A stretch of 64,000 nucleotides of DNA from Sphingomonas sp. Leaf407. GTDB lineage: Bacteria > Pseudomonadota > Alphaproteobacteria > Sphingomonadales > Sphingomonadaceae. Below, one piece after another: positions 37,030 to 45,956 of the stretch. How positions within the stretch are numbered: the first letter of the stretch is position 1; each line of letters starts with the position of its first letter. The stretch covers positions 186,001 through 250,000 of the forward strand of contig NZ_LMQO01000002.1 in assembly GCF_001425385.1 (NCBI RefSeq), in the 5' to 3' direction. The notes under the pieces were generated by a model. The model searched no databases and was not told where the DNA came from. It was given only the letters and a program-made list of their open reading frames with translations. The translations under genes were made by a program, and so were the position numbers.

Positions 37030-38058
37030 TCAGGCAGCGCATTTGGCAGCCGCGCGACCCTTCACGACATCGGCCTTCATCTGCGGCGAGATCTTGTCGC
37101 CATAGACCTCGCCCAGCTCGCCATAGACGTCGCAGGCTTCCTTGGTCTTCTTCAGCTTGATGAGCGCGTCGGCCAGATAGAACAGGCTGTCGGGCGCGCG
37201 TTCGCCGTCGGGCATCTTCTTGTAATTGTCGTAGAAGGCGATCGAGGCGAGCGAGGGCTTGCCGTCGTCGAGATAGGATCGACCGATCAGGTTCTGGGCA
37301 TAGCTGGCGCGGCGATGCTGCGGATATTTGTCGACCACCGGTTTCAGCGCGGCGATCGCTTCGGGATACAGTTTCGCGCTCCACAGGCGGAAGCCGTAGA
37401 GATAGCCATCCTCCGCCACGTCGCCCGAAGCGGGCTTTTCAATCGCGGCGATGCGCGCGGCGCGGGCCGGATCGGTTGCCACGGGGGCGGCGGCGGCCGG
37501 GGTCGTCGGGCGCGGCGTGGCCGGGCGGGTGCCGCCCAGCATGCCGCCGCCGTTGCCGGGGCCGCGCACGACCGGCGGGCTGACGCTGGTGTCGCCCGCC
37601 GCCGCGATCGCGCCGGGCGTGGCCGGGGTCACGGTCGCGCCGTTGCTTTCCAGCGCGGTGAGGCGCTGGTCAGTCGTCCGGCGATAGGCGATGAACTGTT
37701 CTTCCAGCTGGCGCTGCTTGTACTGCGCCTGTTCGATCTGGTTGGTGAGCGTCTGCTGCTGCGATTCGAGCGCGCTCAGCCGCGCCTCCAGCGTCGCGAG
37801 GGGGCCGCTGGTCGGGGTGCCGGGGATGTCGAGCGTTTGCGTCGGCGCGGTGATCTGCGGTTCGACCTGGTTGGGCGCGCCGCCGGGGAACACCTTGCGC
37901 TGCACCGCGCGCATCTCGCGCTCCAGCTTGTTGACGCGGCCGTCGAGCTGGGTCTGCTGCGCGGCGGCGGGCACGCTCAGCACGAGCGCGAGGAACGGCA
38001 GGGCGGCAAGCGCGCGCATGGGAGCCGTGCGCATGGGAACAGGGCGTTGATGCTTCAT
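37030..38058 (-). CDS. cpoB: Cell division coordinator CpoB (YbgF)
   Basis: A 342-residue periplasmic protein linking the Tol-Pal system to peptidoglycan synthesis at division. Order: signal peptide (ALAALPFLALVLSVPAAA/Q), coiled coil about residues 35-150 ('QLDGRVNKLEREMRAVQRKV', 'LEARLSALESQQQTLTNQIEQAQ'), a Thr/Pro/Ala/Gly linker, then TPR repeats from about residue 220 ('AEDGYLYGFRLWSAKLYPEAIAALKPVVDKYPQHRRA...NLIGRSYLDDGKPSLASIAFYDNYKKMPDGERAPDSL' in parts). The C-terminal end is the YbgF TPR pattern. The stop codon lies within the start region of tilS. Confidence 0.9.
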   Translation of the reverse strand: MKHQRPVPMRTAPMRALAALPFLALVLSVPAAAQQTQLDGRVNKLEREMRAVQRKVFPGGAPNQVEPQITAPTQTLDIPGTPTSGPLATLEARLSALESQQQTLTNQIEQAQYKQRQLEEQFIAYRRTTDQRLTALESNGATVTPATPGAIAAAGDTSVSPPVVRGPGNGGGMLGGTRPATPRPTTPAAAAPVATDPARAARIAAIEKPASGDVAEDGYLYGFRLWSAKLYPEAIAALKPVVDKYPQHRRASYAQNLIGRSYLDDGKPSLASIAFYDNYKKMPDGERAPDSLFYLADALIKLKKTKEACDVYGELGEVYGDKISPQMKADVVKGRAAAKCAA

Positions 38059-38093
38059 TGCTTTATCCTGTGGCCTCCACCCTGTCGCCACGC

Positions 38094-38921
38094 TTAACCC
38101 GCCGGTGTCGGGGTCGGCGTGGCGGTGCCGCGCGCGCGCAGCGCATCGGCGCTGACCCCGACGGTGATCGCGCGTTCGGCGGTGCCGAGCGGCGCGATGT
38201 TCGACCCGTTGAGCGTGACCGTCAACAGATCGGGACGGCCGGTGCGAATCTGCGGGTTCTTCGCGGTCATCGGCACGTCGTAGCGCTCGCCGGCTTTGAG
38301 TTCGCGGTTGGTGATGGTGCCGCCATCGTCGAACACGCGAATCCACACCGACCCGGTCGCGGTGAGCGCCACCTGTCCACCGCTGCCCGCCGGCACGGCG
38401 GCCGGGGTCGCGCCACCGGCGACGGGCGCGGCGCCCGGCGTCGGGGTGGGGGGCAGCATGCCGAGATCGGCGGCGACGGTCGCGGCCGGCGCGGTGACGG
38501 GATCGTCGCGGCGCAGCAGCGAGGTGCCGAAATAGACCCCGACGATCAGCAGCAGCACGATCGCCACCGCCGCGCCGATCGCGGTCACGCCCATCGAGGG
38601 GCCGCGCCGCTCGCCGATCGGTTCGAGGTCCTGCAGGGGTTCGGGCCGCTGATAGCTGATCGCCAGTTCGGCCCGCAGCGCGCGCGCCACCTCCGTCTCG
38701 TCGACGCCGACCGCGCGGGCATAGGACCGGCCGAAGCCCATCGCATAGGTGATCGACGGCAATGCCTGGAACTTGCCGTCCTCGACCGCTTCGAGGTGGC
38801 GCAGCGGAATGCGGGTGCGCTGTGCGATGTCGGACAGGGTCAGCCCCTGCGCCTCCCGCGCCTGGCGCAGCATCATGCCCGCCGTTCGCGGCGTGCCGGT
38901 GGTGCCCTCGCCGTCCGTCAT
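38094..38921 (-). CDS. RodZ-like HTH membrane protein with DUF4115 domain
   Basis: A 275-residue bitopic protein. An N-terminal cytoplasmic Cro-like HTH (about residues 15-85: 'LRQAREAQGLTLSDIAQRTRIPLRHLEAVEDG', 'YAMGFGRSYARAVGVDE') is followed by one membrane segment (about 115-135, AIGAAVAIVLLLIVGVYFG), a Pro/Ala linker and a periplasmic DUF4115 beta domain ('ATGSVWIRVFDDGGTI', 'LNGSNIAPLG'). RodZ couples MreB to the elongation machinery, so a cell-shape role is likely. An AAGGAG site precedes the ATG at 38921. Upstream of cpoB by 35 bp. Confidence 0.85.
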   Translation of the reverse strand: MTDGEGTTGTPRTAGMMLRQAREAQGLTLSDIAQRTRIPLRHLEAVEDGKFQALPSITYAMGFGRSYARAVGVDETEVARALRAELAISYQRPEPLQDLEPIGERRGPSMGVTAIGAAVAIVLLLIVGVYFGTSLLRRDDPVTAPAATVAADLGMLPPTPTPGAAPVAGGATPAAVPAGSGGQVALTATGSVWIRVFDDGGTITNRELKAGERYDVPMTAKNPQIRTGRPDLLTVTLNGSNIAPLGTAERAITVGVSADALRARGTATPTPTPAG

Positions 38922-39024
38922 CGATACTCCTTCCACGGCGGACCTTCCGCCTTTCGACCTGTCACGCGGTTTCGGATAGGCGGCGGCGGGTGTCAACGCC
39001 GCAGCGCGGCAAACCGCCTTGCGA

Positions 39025-41301
39025 TCAGTTCAATTCGACACCGTTCGCCCGCGCCCATTCCTCCAGCGGCTCCCGCAGCGAGCGCGAGGGGGTAGCCAGC
39101 AGCGATTCGACCTGCGCCATCGCCGCCGCACGATCGAGCGAGCGGATCATCGCCTTGACCGGGCCGACCGCCGCCGGGGTGATCGACAGCCGGTCGATAC
39201 CGATCGCGATCAGCGCCATGGCTTCGAGCGGCCGTCCGCCCATCTCGCCACACACCGCCACCGGCTTGCCCGCCGCATGCGCCTCGCGCGTCACCCGGCG
39301 CAGGAAGCGCAGGATGGCGGGCGACAGCCAGTCGTAGCGTACCGCGAGCCGGGGATCGGCGCGATCGGCGGCGAACAGGAACTGCGTCAGGTCGTTGGTG
39401 CCGATCGACAGGAAGTCGAGGTTCGGCCACAGGAAATCGAGCACGTCGGCCAGCGCCGGCACCTCCAGCATCGCGCCGTAGCGGATGTCGGTCGGCGGCG
39501 TGCGGCCGCGTTCGCGCAGCCAGTCGCGCTGCGCCTCGAAGATGGTGCGGGCTTCCTCGAACTCCCAGGGTTCGGACACCATCGGGAACATGACGTTGAG
39601 CGTGCGGCCCGACGCCGCCTCGATCAATGCGCGCGCCTGCGCCTTCATCAATCCTTCGCGGGCGAGCGCGAGCCGCAGCGCGCGCCAGCCCATCGCCGGG
39701 TTCTCCTCGACATGGCCATCGGCGTGGTCGAGATAGGGCAGCGCCTTGTCGCCGCCGATGTCGACGGTGCGGAACACGACCGGGCGGTCGCCCGCGACCT
39801 CCAGCACGTCGCGGTAGAGCCGCTGCTGGCGTTCGCGCTGCGGCAGGGTGGCGGACACGAGGAACTGGAATTCGGTGCGGAACAGGCCGATGCCGTCCGC
39901 GCCGGTCAGGTCGAGCGCCGCCACGTCGTCGCGAAGCCCTGCGTTCACCATCATCGTGATGCGGTGACCGTCCTTCGTGACCGGCGGTTCGCCCTTCATC
40001 GCGGCGAAGGCGGCGCGGCGCTTCTGCGTCAGCGCCAGCCGCGCCTCGAACGCTTCCTCCATCGCCGGGGTCGGGCGGATGACGAGCAAATCCTCGACCG
40101 AGTTGAGCAGCAGGCGATCCCCTTCCGCGATCAGCCGCTTGATGTCGCGCACGCGCCCCAGCACCGGCACGCCCATCGCCCGCGCGACGATGACGACATG
40201 CGCGGTGAGCGACCCCTCCTCCAGCACGACGCCCTTCAGCCGGCGGCGGTCGTATTCGAGCAGTTCGGCGGGACCCAGGTTGCGCGCGAGCAGGATGGTG
40301 TCCTGCCGCAGGCCCATCTGCGCGGCGGTGCCCAGTTGTCCCGAGACGATGCGCAGCAACCGGTTGGACAGGTCCTCAAGGTCGTGCATCCGGTCGGCGA
40401 GGAGCGGGTCCTTGATCTCGCGCATCCGCATCCGGGTGCGTTGCTGGACGCGCTCGATCGCCGCCTCGGCGGTCAGGCCGCTGTCGATCGCCTCGTTGAT
40501 GCGCCGCGCCCAGCCTTCGTCATAGGCGAACATCTTGTAGGTCGCGAGGACCTCGTCATGTTCGCCGCCGACGCCGAATTCGGCTTGGTTCGACATGCGT
40601 TCGATCTGGTCGCGCATCTTGTCGAACGCGGCATAGACGCGGTGGCGCTCGGCCTCGGTATCCTCGGCGACGGTGTGTTCGATGACGATGCGCGGCTGGT
40701 GGAACACCGCGACGCCCGAGGCCATGCCCTCGACCAGCTTGAACCCGTCGACCCGCATCGCACCGGTCGCCTGCGGACGCGTGGGGGTGCCGCCGGTCGG
40801 GTCGATCAGGTCGGCGTTGGCGATGAGTTCAGACAGGACCATCGCGACGGTCTGGAGCGCCTCGATCTCGACATCGGCATAGCGGCGCGGATCGGCATGC
40901 TGCACCGCCAGCACGCCGACGGCACGTTCGCGGCGGATGATCGGCACGCCGGCGAAGCTGTGATATTTGTCCTCGCCCGTCTCCGGCCGGTAGGCGAAGT
41001 CGGGATGGGTCGCGGCTTCGGCCAGATTGAGCGTCTCGACATTGGCGACGATGGTGCCGACGAGCCCCTCGCCGGTCGCCAGTTTGGTGACGTGGACCGC
41101 CTCCTGCGCCAGCCCCACGGTGGCGAAGAGTTCGAGCAGCCCCTCGCGCAGCAGGTAGATCGAGCAGACCTCGCTATCGAGCGCTTCGGCGATAATGCGG
41201 ACGACCGAGTTGAGTTTGGCCTGCGCCGGACTTCGCGACGCCATCACGTCGTGAAGGTTCGTCAGGATTTCGCGGGCGGAGGCAGCGGCCGAAACAGGCA
41301 T
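39025..41301 (-). CDS. ptsP: Phosphoenolpyruvate phosphotransferase PtsP (EI-Ntr)
   Basis: A 758-residue first component of the nitrogen PTS, which phosphorylates NPr with PEP. An N-terminal GAF domain (about residues 20-160) that senses glutamine is followed by the EI part: phosphohistidine domain with 'GSLTAHVVIVARAMGVP' (active His, about residue 370) and the PEP-binding TIM barrel with 'GADGIGLFRTEFQFL', 'NPAMGWRALRLAL', 'FPMVSEPWEF', 'SIGTNDLTQFLFAADR' and 'AVCGEMGGRPLEAMALIAIGIDRLS'. Start at 41301 gives the usual length. Confidence 0.95.
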   Translation of the reverse strand: MPVSAAASAREILTNLHDVMASRSPAQAKLNSVVRIIAEALDSEVCSIYLLREGLLELFATVGLAQEAVHVTKLATGEGLVGTIVANVETLNLAEAATHPDFAYRPETGEDKYHSFAGVPIIRRERAVGVLAVQHADPRRYADVEIEALQTVAMVLSELIANADLIDPTGGTPTRPQATGAMRVDGFKLVEGMASGVAVFHQPRIVIEHTVAEDTEAERHRVYAAFDKMRDQIERMSNQAEFGVGGEHDEVLATYKMFAYDEGWARRINEAIDSGLTAEAAIERVQQRTRMRMREIKDPLLADRMHDLEDLSNRLLRIVSGQLGTAAQMGLRQDTILLARNLGPAELLEYDRRRLKGVVLEEGSLTAHVVIVARAMGVPVLGRVRDIKRLIAEGDRLLLNSVEDLLVIRPTPAMEEAFEARLALTQKRRAAFAAMKGEPPVTKDGHRITMMVNAGLRDDVAALDLTGADGIGLFRTEFQFLVSATLPQRERQQRLYRDVLEVAGDRPVVFRTVDIGGDKALPYLDHADGHVEENPAMGWRALRLALAREGLMKAQARALIEAASGRTLNVMFPMVSEPWEFEEARTIFEAQRDWLRERGRTPPTDIRYGAMLEVPALADVLDFLWPNLDFLSIGTNDLTQFLFAADRADPRLAVRYDWLSPAILRFLRRVTREAHAAGKPVAVCGEMGGRPLEAMALIAIGIDRLSITPAAVGPVKAMIRSLDRAAAMAQVESLLATPSRSLREPLEEWARANGVELN

Positions 41302-41354
41302 GGCGCATGCGCTACCACGGCCGTGCCACAGCGTCACGACGCTTCACCCAAAAA

Positions 41355-41915
41355 TCACAGCTTTCGCACCAGTTGCTCGGCGACCGCCAGCCATGGCGTG
41401 ACGGCCAGAACATGGAGCGCGCCGGTGCCGATCGGCAGGACGGTCAGCCGGTCGGGGTCGAGGCCGAGCAGCCGGCCGAACAGGAAGCTGCCCGCCGGCA
41501 TCGGCACCAGCACATCGCGGCCCAGCGCCTGCGCGAAGGCCGGCGGGGCGAGGCGGCGGCACCACAGTGTATCGCCGCTGCGATAGTCGCCCGATGCCTG
41601 ATCGACGACCACCGCCACCAGATCGCCGTCGGGGCGTGGCGGCACGACGCTGGCCTGCCGGCGCGGCGCGGTGACGCCGGCGGCGTCCAGGATCGCGGCG
41701 ACGGCGATGTCGGCGCGGTCGGGCAGGCGGACGAGATCAGCCGCCTCCACCTCCAGCGCCAGCGCGATGCGGTTGAGCCAGCCGACCGAGACGGTGCGGG
41801 TGCCCGTCTCCAGCCGGCCGATCGTCTGCGCGGTGGTGGGCGGCACGCAACGTGCGGCGACCTCTTCCAGCGTCAGCCGCCGCGCACGGCGGACCTCGCG
41901 GATCGCGGTTATCAT
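41355..41915 (-). CDS. XRE-family regulator with LexA/CI-like C-terminal domain
   Basis: A 186-residue repressor-like protein. The HTH is at about residues 1-60: 'VRRARRLTLEEVAARCV...TAQTIGRLETG...SVGWLNRIALALEV'. The C-terminal part 'LVAVVVDQASGDYRSGDTLWCRR...ALGRDVLVPMPAGSFLFGRLLGLDPDRLTVLP' reads like the beta-fold of S24/LexA/CI dimerisation domains, but I do not see the Ser-Lys dyad needed for self-cleavage. Divergent from the DUF6456 gene with 93 bp between, a lysogeny-switch-like arrangement. In Caulobacter a repressor (RogA) controls the GTA activators; equivalence is my inference. Confidence 0.7.
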   Translation of the reverse strand: MITAIREVRRARRLTLEEVAARCVPPTTAQTIGRLETGTRTVSVGWLNRIALALEVEAADLVRLPDRADIAVAAILDAAGVTAPRRQASVVPPRPDGDLVAVVVDQASGDYRSGDTLWCRRLAPPAFAQALGRDVLVPMPAGSFLFGRLLGLDPDRLTVLPIGTGALHVLAVTPWLAVAEQLVRKL

Positions 41916-41942
41916 GGCGGTGTCTCTCCAACCTATCTGGTT

Positions 41943-41961
41943 TGTAGTGCTGTCCTACAGC
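41943..41961. promoter_or_regulatory. Candidate operator between the divergent regulators
   Basis: TGTAGTGCTGTCCTACAGC holds two overlapping dyads: TGTAG-n7-CTACA and GCTGT-CCT-ACAGC. The right half (CTGTCCTACAGC, 41950-41961) is repeated exactly upstream of the endolysin gene. Position, 28 bp from one start and 47 bp from the other, suits a switch controlling both genes. Confidence 0.5.
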
Positions 41962-42008
41962 TTCGGCGTCGTGGCAAGGGTTCGCGGCAACGACGAAGGA
42001 GCGGGTCT

Positions 42009-42464
42009 ATGCGGGAGTTGGTCGAGCGGCGGCTGGAGGCGGGACGGGTGACGGACACGCCGGGCGGGCGGCGGGTGCAGGTGAATCTGCGCGAATCGCC
42101 GCTCGATTGGCTGAAGGCGCGCGGGCTGGTCGATACGCGGCAATATGATGCGGGGGAGCGGTTGCGCGAAACCTATGAGGCGGCATCGCTCGGCCCCCGG
42201 GTAACGATGCGCTGGGACGGCGCGCCGCGCGGGGCCAAGGGGGTGCCGGCCGATCCGTCGGGCGGGCAGTTGGCGGCGAAGGCGCGGTTCGATGCGGCGA
42301 TCGCGGCGGTCGGGCCGGGGCTGTCGGACATCCTGTGGCGGACGGTGTGCGCGGGCGAGGGGCTGCCGGCGGCGGAAAAGGCGCTGGGCTGGCCGATCAG
42401 ATCGGGGCGGCTGGTGCTGACGCTGGCGCTGGATCGGCTGGCGGCGCATTATCGGCTGGGGTGA
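42009..42464 (+). CDS. DUF6456 protein, GafZ/GafA-like candidate GTA activator
   Basis: A 151-residue protein with the DUF6456 pattern: 'VNLRESPLDWLKARGLVDTRQYDAGERLRETYEAASL' and 'GLSDILWRTVCAGEGLPAAEKALGWPIRSGRLVLTLALDRLAAHY', the latter a probable HTH/sigma-like DNA-contact or RNA-polymerase-contact helix set. DUF6456 forms the C-terminal half of Rhodobacter GafA and a separate protein (GafZ) in Caulobacter; these activate GTA genes, GafZ reportedly by anti-termination. AAGGAG lies 8 nt before the ATG. The 3' end overlaps the convergent DUF2339 gene by 68 bp. No GafY-like partner gene was found in the window. Confidence 0.7.
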   Translation: MRELVERRLEAGRVTDTPGGRRVQVNLRESPLDWLKARGLVDTRQYDAGERLRETYEAASLGPRVTMRWDGAPRGAKGVPADPSGGQLAAKARFDAAIAAVGPGLSDILWRTVCAGEGLPAAEKALGWPIRSGRLVLTLALDRLAAHYRLG

Positions 42465-44859
42465 GGAAGCGGCGATAGCCCCAACCGATCGCAATCAGTG
42501 CGAGACCCAATCCGAGGAACGAGACGATCCGCCAGATGCCGCCGAGTGCGGCTGCATCAATCAGGAAGACCTTGAGCGTGGTGAGGGTGAGCAATGTCAG
42601 GCCGAAGCGGCGCAACTCGCGCCGGTCGCGCGTCACCCCCTGCCACAGCCACAGGATGGCGAGGGCGAGCATCGCCGCCGAATAGCCCCAGTTCTCGCCC
42701 GACGTCACCGGGCCGGTGATGCGCGTGCCATGCGTCGTCTGACGGATGGTGGCGAGGACCGCCAGCAGGGTGAGCGCGGCGGCGGCGAGGTGACGCTGCG
42801 GCAGGCCGGGGAGCCGCCATAGTATCAGCGCGAAGAGGCCAAGGTGGAGGGTGGCGGCGTTGAACAGCGGAAGCGGGCCGACCGCCTGTTCGATCCAGGC
42901 CGGGTTGAGGCCGATCAGGTCGAACCAGACCAGCCGGGCGAGCGCCAGCGCGACGAGTGCGCGTGCCAGCGTCGGGATGCGGTTCCACAGCAGCCAGCCG
43001 GCGACCAGCGCAAGGTCGGTGATCGCGGCGCGCTCGACGAAGCCGAGGCCGACGAAGCGGGGCAAGGTGGCGATGGCGAGCGGCTGTTTGAGCAGGACAT
43101 AGCCGCCGAGGATCGCGATGGCCGTGGCGGCGGCGAGGATCGGCGCGGCGACCGGGCCGAACAGGCCGCGCCGCCAGCGGGCGAGGCCGAGCAGCGCGAG
43201 CGCGGGGAGCAGCGCGTGGGCCAGCGCGTCGCTGGCGTGCGGCAGGGTGGTGTAGGGCAGCGCTTCGTACAGGATCGCCAGCGCGATGGTGTGGCCGATC
43301 GCGGTCAGCGTCGGCGCGATCAGCGCGAGCAGCGCCAGCGCGGGGAGCGCCGCCAGCCGGGCGAGCGCGCCACGATCCTGCGGCAGCGCCGCCGCCAGCA
43401 GCGCGAGCGCGGCGAGCGGCGCGAGCGCGGCGAAGGCGGGCGGCACGAGATTGGCGAGCGCGAGCGCGAGGCCGAGCGCGGCGGTGGTGATGCCGCCGAC
43501 CAGCCCCAGATCGCCCGCATCCCTCCGGTCACGGTGCTGCTGCCCGAGCAGCGCGCCGGCCGCGCCGAGCAGGCCCCATGCGGCGGCCCAGCCGATCGGC
43601 GGCAGCAGGCCGGGGTCGACCAGTTGCGCGGCGAGCAGCGGGCCGATGCCGCCGACCAGCGCGATCATCACCCACTGCGCCGAGCGGCGCGACAGCGCGC
43701 CCCCGCTCAGGGCGAACAGCAGGATCGCGACAGGCAGCGCGACCGGGGTGGTCGTACTGCCCGCCGCCAGCCCGGCGGCGACCAGTAGCGTGACGAGGAT
43801 CGCGGCAGCCAGCCCGGCGGGGAGCAGCGCGCCGTCGCGGTGGCCCAGAAATAGCGCGGCGGCGGCGAGGACGAGGTAGAAGCCCCACGCCAGCGCCGAG
43901 AAATCGAGCGCGGGGGCGAGGGCCAGCAACTGGACCAGCGCGACCACCACCGGCGCGGCGCGCAGCAGGCGATGGGTGACGCCGGTGCGCGGTGCCGCCA
44001 GCGCGCCGCCGATGCCCAGCGCGACGACGAACAGCCCCAGCGCGGCGAGATCGCTAGTCGGGAGCAGCGCGATCAGCAGCGCCGACCAGCCGAAGCCGGT
44101 GACGAGCGTGGTGACGGCAAGCCATGCCCAGCCGCGCACGCTGGCGAGGCCGAGCAGCCCGGCGACGAACAGGCCGAGATAGACGAGCAACGGGCCGATC
44201 CCCGCCGCGTCATAGCCCGCGACGAGGGGCGCGGCGAACCCGCCGATCAGCGCCATGACGGCGGTCGGCGGGCCGTGGCGCAGGGCAAGGAACAGGCCGA
44301 GCGCGGTGACGCCGAGCATCACGACGAAGCCGGTCAGCGGACTGACGAGATGATAGAGCGCGGCGGCGAGATAGAGCGTGGCATAGGCCGAGGCGATGCC
44401 CGCGCCGGCCAGCACCTGCCCGACACGCGGATCGCCGCGGGTGGCGGGCAGGCGGCGGGCACCTTCCGCCCCGGCCAGCAGCAGCAGCGCGAAGCCGGCG
44501 GCGAACAGGGTGCGGACGGCGGGGGTCAGCCAGCCCGCCTCGATCGACAGGCGGACGAGGAAGATGCCGGCGACGACCAGCGCGAGGCCGCCGATCCACA
44601 CCGGCAACCGCGCGCCGACCAGCGTTTCGAGATCGATCGAGGGGCGGGGGCGCTTGGGACGCGGCGGCGCGGGCCATTCGATGCGCGGTTCGGGGCGGGC
44701 GGCGGGGGCGGGGCGCGGCAGCGGCTCGGGCAGGACGACCGGCGCGGGGGCGAGGCCGAGCTTCGCTTCGAGCAAGGCGACGCGGCGCGACAGGCGCAGC
44801 AGCGCCACACCGAGAACGGCCACCAGCACTAGCAGCAGTAGGGACAGCAGTTCGCTCAC
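42397..44859 (-). CDS. Large multi-pass membrane protein, DUF2339
   Basis: An 820-residue inner-membrane protein made almost entirely of Ala/Leu-rich hydrophobic segments (more than 20). It starts with a membrane helix and a short coiled coil (LRLSRRVALLEAKLGL), a Pro/Arg linker, and then 'LVGARLPVWIGGLALVVAGIFLVRLSIEAGWLTPAVR', the DUF2339 landmark. The C-terminal 'LVFLTLTTLKVFLID' -type segment (LTTLKVFLIDAAALGGIWRIVSFLGLGLALIAIG) is also typical. Function unknown. Convergent overlap of 68 bp with the DUF6456 gene. Confidence 0.85.
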   Translation of the reverse strand: MSELLSLLLLVLVAVLGVALLRLSRRVALLEAKLGLAPAPVVLPEPLPRPAPAARPEPRIEWPAPPRPKRPRPSIDLETLVGARLPVWIGGLALVVAGIFLVRLSIEAGWLTPAVRTLFAAGFALLLLAGAEGARRLPATRGDPRVGQVLAGAGIASAYATLYLAAALYHLVSPLTGFVVMLGVTALGLFLALRHGPPTAVMALIGGFAAPLVAGYDAAGIGPLLVYLGLFVAGLLGLASVRGWAWLAVTTLVTGFGWSALLIALLPTSDLAALGLFVVALGIGGALAAPRTGVTHRLLRAAPVVVALVQLLALAPALDFSALAWGFYLVLAAAALFLGHRDGALLPAGLAAAILVTLLVAAGLAAGSTTTPVALPVAILLFALSGGALSRRSAQWVMIALVGGIGPLLAAQLVDPGLLPPIGWAAAWGLLGAAGALLGQQHRDRRDAGDLGLVGGITTAALGLALALANLVPPAFAALAPLAALALLAAALPQDRGALARLAALPALALLALIAPTLTAIGHTIALAILYEALPYTTLPHASDALAHALLPALALLGLARWRRGLFGPVAAPILAAATAIAILGGYVLLKQPLAIATLPRFVGLGFVERAAITDLALVAGWLLWNRIPTLARALVALALARLVWFDLIGLNPAWIEQAVGPLPLFNAATLHLGLFALILWRLPGLPQRHLAAAALTLLAVLATIRQTTHGTRITGPVTSGENWGYSAAMLALAILWLWQGVTRDRRELRRFGLTLLTLTTLKVFLIDAAALGGIWRIVSFLGLGLALIAIGWGYRRFLTPADNAPPADPAPASAPAAPI

Positions 44860-44981
44860 AATCCGGCGATAGTGGCACAGCGCGGCGCGCCATGTCGCCC
44901 ATATTTACGCTTTCGGCTCTTTCGCTGCGGCGGGGCAGGCGCGATATGGCGCGCAACCTCCTTGTTCGGGATTGCGGCCAC

Positions 44982-45935
44982 ATGCGTTTCTCCTTCGTCC
45001 ACACCCATGGGTCTGGCAACGACTTCCCGCTGATCGATGCGCGCGGGATCGCGCTCGACGATACGCAATGGGCGCGGGTGGCGCGGGCGCTGGCCGACCG
45101 GTCGGGCGATGTCGGCGGGGATGGGCTTTTATTGCTAACTCATTCAGATAATTCGCATATTTTCGGGATGCGGATGTTCAATCCCGATGGGTCGGAGGCG
45201 GAGACATGTCTGAACGGGTTGCGCTGTACCGCGCGGCTGGGGTTTGCGTTGACGGGGACACGCGAGGGGCGGGTGCGGTTGAAGCAGAGCGATGCCGGGG
45301 CGCGGATCGTGGCCGAGATCGCACCGGGTGTCGCCACGATCGAGACGCGCGCCGGGCCGGTGTCGCTGAACCCAGGCGAGGTCGGGCTGACGACGCAGCA
45401 GACCGCGCCGTTCGTCGACATGCCGATTCCGGGGTTGCCGAGCGCGCGGAGCTTCACGGCGGTGGCGATGCCCAATCCGCACCTCGTCACCTTCGTCGAG
45501 GCGGTCGACGAGGACGAGCTGGTCCGGCTGGGCGACTGGTGCGAGGCGGGGCCGGCGCTGATCCCGGCGCGGGCCAATGTCAGCTTCGTCGAACTGCGCG
45601 AGGTGGGGCATGCGCCCGCGCTGTTCGTGCGGACCTATGAGCGCGGCGTCGGGCTGACCGACAGTTGCGGCAGCGCGATGGCGGCGTCGACCCATGCCGC
45701 CGCGCGGACCGGGCGGATCGGCTGGGGGGTCGAAACCAGTGTCTTCAATGCCGGCGGCATGGTGCGTGCGCGCGCCGATGCCGACGGCATGGTGACGATC
45801 GCCGGCAATGCCACGGTGACATGGGAAGGGGCGATCGAGGTCGATCCCGACACCGGTATCGCCGGGCCGCTCACGATCACCCGCCAGCATGACGACGAAG
45901 TCGCGGCGTGGAGCGCGATGCTGGCGGGGCTGTAA
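44982..45935 (+). CDS. DapF-like epimerase
   Basis: A 317-residue protein of the diaminopimelate-epimerase fold. 'FVHTHGSGNDFPLIDAR' replaces the usual MHGxGNDF; the first catalytic Cys is in 'NPDGSEAETCLNGLRC' (canonical AEMCGNG, so Gly is Leu here) and the second in 'GVGLTDSCGSAMAAS' (canonical ACGTGA). Both Cys survive, but the flanks and the length (about 40 longer than DapF) suggest a paralogue or a diverged DapF. Codons 48-62 (45124-45165) are AT-rich, with TTA, CTA and ATT, in sharp contrast with the rest. Start at 44982 gives the family N-terminus. Confidence 0.75.
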   Translation: MRFSFVHTHGSGNDFPLIDARGIALDDTQWARVARALADRSGDVGGDGLLLLTHSDNSHIFGMRMFNPDGSEAETCLNGLRCTARLGFALTGTREGRVRLKQSDAGARIVAEIAPGVATIETRAGPVSLNPGEVGLTTQQTAPFVDMPIPGLPSARSFTAVAMPNPHLVTFVEAVDEDELVRLGDWCEAGPALIPARANVSFVELREVGHAPALFVRTYERGVGLTDSCGSAMAASTHAAARTGRIGWGVETSVFNAGGMVRARADADGMVTIAGNATVTWEGAIEVDPDTGIAGPLTITRQHDDEVAAWSAMLAGL

Positions 45936-45956
45936 CGCGGCCCCGCCGGATAGTCG

